Assembly (NCBI GenBank): GCA_040289295.1
Contig: PSLA01000038.1
Span: forward strand, 1-11,227
Length of the DNA stretch: 11,227 bases
Direction: 5' to 3'
DNA from: J051 sp040289295
Lineage (GTDB): Bacteria > Armatimonadota > Fimbriimonadia > Fimbriimonadales > ATM1
Part shown: positions 7,207 through 11,227 of the stretch, piece after piece
How positions within the stretch are numbered: the stretch's first letter is position 1
How the letters are laid out: every line of letters begins with the position of its first letter
Made by a program: the position numbers and the translations under genes
The notes under the pieces: generated by a model
Told to the model about the DNA's origin: nothing
What the model saw: the letters and a program-made list of their open reading frames with translations, nothing else
Databases searched by the model: none

Positions 7207-9539
7207 ACGCCAAAAATGACAAACCTCACCGCATCCGCGTGCGCACGCTCGACGGCAAACCGCGTGACCAGACAGCCCTCAACAAGCTCAAGAGCAATCA
7301 ACTCGGGATGCCGCACCTCGATATCGTCCCCAGCGAGCCTCCAAACGAGTTCATCATCTGTGCCTCGAAAGAAGCGCACATCGAACAGGCGCGTGCCAGG
7401 CTGAGCAGCGCCGGACTCGAAGAGGTCGCCGGTGGCGATACGACCATTCCCGCAAGCGCTGCCCCCAAGCCGGCGAGCAAGGAGCAAACCCGGCAGCGAG
7501 ATTTCCAGCAGCGTGGAGGTCCACGGCAACGACATAGTCAACCTCAACGCGGTGGTGGATGGCCGCGCCCGCAAGACGGCCCTACACACCCGGCGACCAG
7601 CGCGCAGCCTCTCCCCGGCAAGCCCTATGGCTTCGTCGCGCTCCCCGAGAAGCTCGAGAGTGCCCCACCGATCTGGCACGACGGCACGAGCAGCACAGGC
7701 CGGCTCTCCGGGGAGATCCGCTTCGAGCTGACGGCGCTCACTCCCCTCCTCGTCGGCTGGGAGCGCGGGCAGGTGGGCGATAGCGGTAGCGATTGGCCGG
7801 TGCCAGCGAATCTCGCCGGCGTCGGACAGCTCGCCCGCAACAAGTCTGTCCTCTGCCCCCTGCGCGCGCCGTGGGGCAAGCGCCCGGTGATCATCCCCGG
7901 GGATTCGCTCAAAGGCCTCCTCCGGCACGAACTCGGCGCGCTTCTCGGCGCACCGATGGAGCGCGTAGCCGAGCGCTCGTACTCGTATCGGCCGAACGCT
8001 CTGTTTCCGAAGGGTCCAAATCCGCGACTCATCGCTCGACTCGCTCGCGTACCCGCTGGCGGTGTCGAGGCCGTAGCGCTCAACGAACAACATCAGGTCC
8101 GGGTGCCGAAGCGGTTGGAGTTGCTGCCGGCGAACCTGAAGTACGACAGGGAACGCCAGCAGAACGTGAACTACTACCGCTTCGACGACGGCAATGGTGC
8201 TCGGTACCGTGGCGGCTTGGGCGCAGGCCAGAGACTCAACTCGAGGCGCGACCTGCACAGGACGCTAGCCGTGAACCCGAGCACGCCGACGGAAACCGTC
8301 GATGTTCCGCCGGCAGCGCAGGCAGGCTATCTCGCAACCATCCGCCATCTCACCGACCTTGACCACGGCCACTTCTCCCCGCGGCATCCCGATGTCCCGG
8401 GTGTGGTCACCGGCGAGCAGGCGCACAATCGCATCCTCGAGGCCGCGGCGCGCGAAGTCTTCCAACCCGGCGACCTCATCTGGGTTGAATGGGACACCGA
8501 GAAAAAGTGCATCGTCTCGTTCGGCTGGCACTACTACTACCGCTGGGCGTACGTAGATACGGTCCGCAGGGATACAGACGCTCCGGAGGGGGAACGCCCT
8601 GGCCTGTTCCCGTTGCCAGAAGAACGCGCCCAGGATGGCGACGGCGCTCCTATGGCGCTATCCCCCGTGCGCCGGCTCTTGGGCTACACCGGCGACAACG
8701 AGGGTAGCGCCGGGATCGGCAAAGACGACTACACTCAACTCATGGGCCGCGTCTCGATCAATGCGGCCCTCGAGGTGGTCGGCGAGAACGAGACCGACGA
8801 ACAGCGCTTCCTGCCGCCCACGTTTCTCAAGGAGCTTGGCATGCCTCGGCCGAGCGCGGTCGAGTTTTACCTGAAGCAACCCTACCACCCGAAGTCCCGT
8901 CCCTCCGACAAGGCGACGCTCGTCACCTATGGCGACGCTACCGGTTACGACAAGCCGGGTGAGCTGGCCGGGCGCAAGTTCTACCTCGACCGCGGGGATG
9001 CCTACGGCCAAGACGGCAAGGGCCTCGTCCCCGGCCCCGCTGCCGATGACTCCCTTGTGAACCGTCAGAACGAGCGCAGCACCCTCGCGCTGGAAGCATC
9101 CAGGCCAGGCCGGAAGTTCCGCTTCACCCTGCGCTTTCGCGATCTCGACGCCCATGAGCTCGCGGCCATCCTCGTCGCTTTCTGCCCGGACCAGTTCAAG
9201 AACGTGCTCGGTGGCACCCACGCCGATGGTTACTGCTCCAAGCTCGGCTACGCGCGCCCGCTGGGCTGGGGCAGCGTGCGCATCGAGGCCAAGGCGCTGC
9301 TCTTGCTCGACGCTGCTAGCAGCAAACCGGCCCTCGAACCGGTGACCGACATCCTCCACTGGGTGAAGCAGAACCATCAGACCACCAAGACCCAGGACGC
9401 GTGGCTCGCCATCCATCGCCACAAGCACCCCGACGCGGCCGACTACCCGCGCAAGGATGGGCAGATCTACACGTTCCACACGTCGCTCCGCGCAGAGCAT
9501 TCGCGCGCGCGGCGCTACCGAAAGGAGGAAAATCGATGA
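7203..9539 (+). CDS. Cas7-like RAMP with large insertion (TIGR03986 type) and N-terminal extension
   Basis: The core begins at PYGFVALPEKLE (residue 141), the usual N-terminus of the TIGR03986 RAMP family of type III-D loci. It continues with LTALTPLLVG and PGDSLKGLLRHELG (232-245), then a long insertion (roughly 250-600), and closes with a glycine loop, GYARPLGWGSVRIE (682-695). It is the counterpart of the Cas7-insertion subunit of III-Dv. At 778 residues it is longer than I would expect for the family, because about 140 residues precede the core: a small charged alpha/beta-looking segment (1-75), then a flexible stretch rich in Gln, Arg, Pro and Gly (about 90-135). The position equivalent to the Csm3 catalytic aspartate appears to be Asn213 (LARNKS), so this domain may bind but not cut RNA. 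ATG 7203 overlaps the previous stop (ATGA), with GAGGAG at 7189-7194. Confidence 0.8.
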   Translation: MNAKNDKPHRIRVRTLDGKPRDQTALNKLKSNQLGMPHLDIVPSEPPNEFIICASKEAHIEQARARLSSAGLEEVAGGDTTIPASAAPKPASKEQTRQRDFQQRGGPRQRHSQPQRGGGWPRPQDGPTHPATSAQPLPGKPYGFVALPEKLESAPPIWHDGTSSTGRLSGEIRFELTALTPLLVGWERGQVGDSGSDWPVPANLAGVGQLARNKSVLCPLRAPWGKRPVIIPGDSLKGLLRHELGALLGAPMERVAERSYSYRPNALFPKGPNPRLIARLARVPAGGVEAVALNEQHQVRVPKRLELLPANLKYDRERQQNVNYYRFDDGNGARYRGGLGAGQRLNSRRDLHRTLAVNPSTPTETVDVPPAAQAGYLATIRHLTDLDHGHFSPRHPDVPGVVTGEQAHNRILEAAAREVFQPGDLIWVEWDTEKKCIVSFGWHYYYRWAYVDTVRRDTDAPEGERPGLFPLPEERAQDGDGAPMALSPVRRLLGYTGDNEGSAGIGKDDYTQLMGRVSINAALEVVGENETDEQRFLPPTFLKELGMPRPSAVEFYLKQPYHPKSRPSDKATLVTYGDATGYDKPGELAGRKFYLDRGDAYGQDGKGLVPGPAADDSLVNRQNERSTLALEASRPGRKFRFTLRFRDLDAHELAAILVAFCPDQFKNVLGGTHADGYCSKLGYARPLGWGSVRIEAKALLLLDAASSKPALEPVTDILHWVKQNHQTTKTQDAWLAIHRHKHPDAADYPRKDGQIYTFHTSLRAEHSRARRYRKEENR

Positions 9540-11002
9540 GCACGCTCCTCGTCATGACCGTTGGCCAGACCGATGTGCAGCTCGTGAAGGACGGAAAAAA
9601 ATGCGAGTTCGCCAAGGAAAAGATCTATGACATCCATTCCGAGATTGAACGGCGTTTTTCCGACATGGAATTCGTCCCATCGCCGGACGAGAAAGGCACG
9701 CGGCTAGACACTTTGCCGCCCGGCAAATTCAAACTGTGCACGCCGAAACTGGACGCCATCCTTAAAGCTAATGAATTTCGAGAAGGACTGCCGACGGCGG
9801 CGCTCATTCTCGAAACGACGCGCACGCGCAAGGAAGAGCCACATTTTGCCGGCGCGGTTCTGGAGCGTCGTCTGCGCGACCGGGGTGTGGCCGATGTCAC
9901 GCGCAGCGCGTTCCTTTCAGGAGACGAGTGGCTCGGGGAGCCGTCTAACGAAATCGACGCCGTCATCCGGCGCGAAGTCGTCGCCAGACTGTCCAAAGCC
10001 ATCGCGCAAGCGACGGCCAAACTCACGCAGAACGACAGCGTAGTCGTGGCCACTACGGGGGGCATTCCTCCAGCCAACGAGGTGATCAAAGAGCTCGTCC
10101 GGCTGCATACGGTCGGCGGGCCTAAGGTCACCGTTCTGGAAGTACCCGAGCAGCTCAGGGGAGAAACGGCCGAGAGCGCCGTTCAGGAAAAATTTCACCC
10201 CGCAGCGGCAATTCAAGCACGCTGGCATGCCCTTTCCCTCATCGAAAAGGGCAACCTGCTCGCCGCCTGGGGTGCTGTAAAACATCTAGAGGAGCAACCC
10301 GGGCAGGACTGGATTAAGGTCATCCACTGGCTCAAATGCTTCGCGTCGTCGCTACCAATGCCCGAGAACTGCGACATTCCGGTGCTCAAGGACAAGCGCA
10401 TGGCCGTGCGCGTCGCCCTGCGCGTCGAGTTGGCCCTGCGGGCGGGAGACATCCCGAAGGCGGTTCACGGCACCGTAGCATTTTTCGAGTCGGCGCTGTG
10501 GGATCATCTTTTCACTAAAGGGATTAAACGCCACCCCAATTATCCTAAGGACAAGCTGTACAGTTTCCCTGAAGGCGCTCCTTGCGTGCTCTTAAGAGAG
10601 TGTTTCAAACCCAAGAAGAACAAGGAAAATGAAAAAGAATTGAACTGGTACTCGATTGACGACAGAATGGATTGCGCCATCAGGATCGCGAATGAATACC
10701 TCAAGTGCCCAGCTTTGACCGAACTTGGCAAAGCTGTGGGCAAGATCTACGATCTACGCAACGACGTAGCGCACAACGAACCGACAGCGGAGCTCATGGA
10801 GAATGCGCGCCATCGCATGCAAAGCGCAAAACTGTGGTCTGAGGACGACAGATTCCTCGGTCAGCCGCTCGTCCAGAAGGTTTTGAAGGAGCTAAAGGTC
10901 GAGAATCCAGCGACGCTCTGCGATGATTTGATCGAAGCGGTGCGGACGCAACTCCGTGGCGTAAGCACACTACCGCCTGCTGCCTCGGCGCAGCCATCGT
11001 GA
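9536..11002 (+). CDS. CARF-HEPN ribonuclease, Csm6/Csx1 type
   Basis: This 488-residue protein is a likely cyclic-oligoadenylate-activated RNase. Its N-terminus (LLVMTVGQTDVQLV) and the VVATTGGIPPANE stretch (T174-G-G) form a CARF ligand-binding Rossmann-like domain over about the first 220 residues. The C-terminal part is helical and carries the HEPN catalytic motif R-X4-H as RNDVAH (Arg408, His413). HEPN dimers of this kind cut single-stranded RNA once the CARF side binds the second messenger made by Cas10. Start ATG 9536 overlaps the previous stop (ATGA) behind AAAGGAGG (9521-9528), so it is co-translated with the effector genes. The stretch encoding residues about 320-400 is visibly richer in A+T than the rest of the operon. 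A ring-nuclease activity in the CARF domain cannot be judged from sequence. The CARF-HEPN call is firm; which Csm6/Csx1 subfamily is open. Confidence 0.85.
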   Translation: MSTLLVMTVGQTDVQLVKDGKKCEFAKEKIYDIHSEIERRFSDMEFVPSPDEKGTRLDTLPPGKFKLCTPKLDAILKANEFREGLPTAALILETTRTRKEEPHFAGAVLERRLRDRGVADVTRSAFLSGDEWLGEPSNEIDAVIRREVVARLSKAIAQATAKLTQNDSVVVATTGGIPPANEVIKELVRLHTVGGPKVTVLEVPEQLRGETAESAVQEKFHPAAAIQARWHALSLIEKGNLLAAWGAVKHLEEQPGQDWIKVIHWLKCFASSLPMPENCDIPVLKDKRMAVRVALRVELALRAGDIPKAVHGTVAFFESALWDHLFTKGIKRHPNYPKDKLYSFPEGAPCVLLRECFKPKKNKENEKELNWYSIDDRMDCAIRIANEYLKCPALTELGKAVGKIYDLRNDVAHNEPTAELMENARHRMQSAKLWSEDDRFLGQPLVQKVLKELKVENPATLCDDLIEAVRTQLRGVSTLPPAASAQPS

Positions 11003-11005
11003 GCA

Positions 11006-11033
11006 ACCACGGCCAAGAGGAAGCGGCCGTGGT
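11006..11033. terminator. hairpin just after the operon, possible terminator
   Basis: ACCACGGCC (11006-11014) is the exact reverse complement of GGCCGTGGT (11025-11033), with a 10-base purine-rich loop, 3 bases after the CARF-HEPN stop codon. The stem is strong and well placed to end or stabilise the operon mRNA, but no T-run follows, so it is not a classical intrinsic terminator. Confidence 0.4.
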
Positions 11034-11207
11034 GACATCTCCCGTCCGTCCAGCAAGGAGGAGCCGAATACGTAGCTTACGGCGGCCCTGGAGGCCCATT
11101 TTGTTGGAGCAATAAGGGACCCGCCTTGCAGGCCGGTGGTGTAAGGAATGATGTGTAGGGGTCTGTGTTTGATAGGGGGGGCACACCTTAGGCAAAGGAG
11201 GTGCCCC
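11034..11207. other. non-coding spacer, possible mobile-element left end
   Basis: No gene is seen between the operon and the ATG at 11208. The composition changes to G- and T-rich sequence (GTAGGGGTCTGTGTTTGATA from 11155), as in many insertion-sequence ends. A matching copy of this motif is not visible in the window, so no terminal inverted repeat can be shown. Confidence 0.25.
11178..11207 (+). promoter_or_regulatory. hairpin covering the ribosome site of the last gene
   Basis: GGGGCAC (11178-11184) pairs with GTGCCCC (11201-11207), and inside it CCTT (11186-11189) can pair with AAGG (11195-11198). The AAAGGAGGT ribosome site (11194-11202) is therefore buried in the stem whenever the full hairpin is transcribed. 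Transposase genes often use such a structure to stop translation from read-through transcripts. Confidence 0.4.
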
Positions 11208-11227
11208 ATGGACCAGGATACCCTACA
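11208..11227 (+). CDS. start of a further gene, possibly a transposase (cut by window end)
   Basis: ATG 11208 lies 5 bases after a strong AAAGGAGGT site and opens a frame reading MDQDTL before the window ends. Six residues cannot identify a family. The G-rich sequence ahead of it and the hairpin over its ribosome site suggest an insertion-sequence transposase, but an ordinary gene is possible. Confidence 0.35.

Noticed and set aside
7089..8258. 389-codon open frame on the - strand
   Set aside because: It crosses two strongly supported + strand genes and has no recognisable motifs. Long antisense frames are expected in GC-rich coding DNA with G/C-rich third positions.
11084..11106. GGCC-CTGGA-GGCC followed by ATTTTGTT as a terminator
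   Set aside because: The stem is only 4 bp, too weak to call, although the T-rich stretch after it is suggestive.

Overview
The window is a GC-rich, accessory, defence-type region on the + strand. All of its substantial genes point the same way. It is mostly one compact type III CRISPR-Cas effector operon, bounded by what look like mobile-element edges and by debris of a different, type I CRISPR system. GC-rich coding sequence, strong GGAGG ribosome sites and ATGA stop/start overlaps indicate a bacterium with high genomic GC. The homologies I recall (type I-G/I-U parts, type III-D parts) are common in proteobacteria, but I cannot assign a taxon from this sequence.

Layout. 1-231: non-coding, with two hairpins and a 10-bp direct repeat (GACCTCAATT) that may be the end of an insertion sequence. 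232-1803: a 523-codon open frame that is a chimera. About 134 residues resemble the C-terminal part of Csb2 (GSU0054-type Cas5/6 of type I-G, formerly I-U). They are joined to the C-terminal helicase half of the matching Cas3, with no Walker A, DEAH or HD part. 1703-1852: the last 49 codons of an unidentified gene, in another frame, stop/start-coupled to cas10. 1849-3351: a short Cas10 with an intact GGDD motif and no HD nuclease domain. 3344-5296: a multidomain RAMP (Cas7-like, then Csx10/Cas5-like, then a helical Cas11-like tail). 5293-7206: a tandem double Cas7-like RAMP with a C-terminal Csx19-like domain. 7203-9539: a TIGR03986-type Cas7 with a large insertion and an extra N-terminal extension. 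9536-11002: a CARF-HEPN (Csm6/Csx1-type) ribonuclease. 11003-11207: non-coding with hairpins. 11208-end: the first codons of a further gene, possibly a transposase.

How it works together (inference from family knowledge). The three RAMP proteins and Cas10 would form a crRNA-guided RNA-targeting complex like the fused-subunit type III-D variant (III-D2/III-Dv) described from Synechocystis. Three of the four Cas7-like domains keep an aspartate where backbone RNA-cleaving Cas7 subunits have it. Target binding would switch on the Cas10 palm to make cyclic oligoadenylate, which would bind the CARF domain of the last protein and activate its HEPN RNase (R408-X4-H413). No CRISPR array, cas1, cas2 or cas6 is in the window, so crRNAs must come from elsewhere.

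The most notable points are the apparent Csx19-like fusion, the N-terminal extension on the Cas7-insertion protein, and the in-frame Csb2-Cas3 fossil directly upstream, which suggests a deletion joined a type I-G locus to a type III-D operon.
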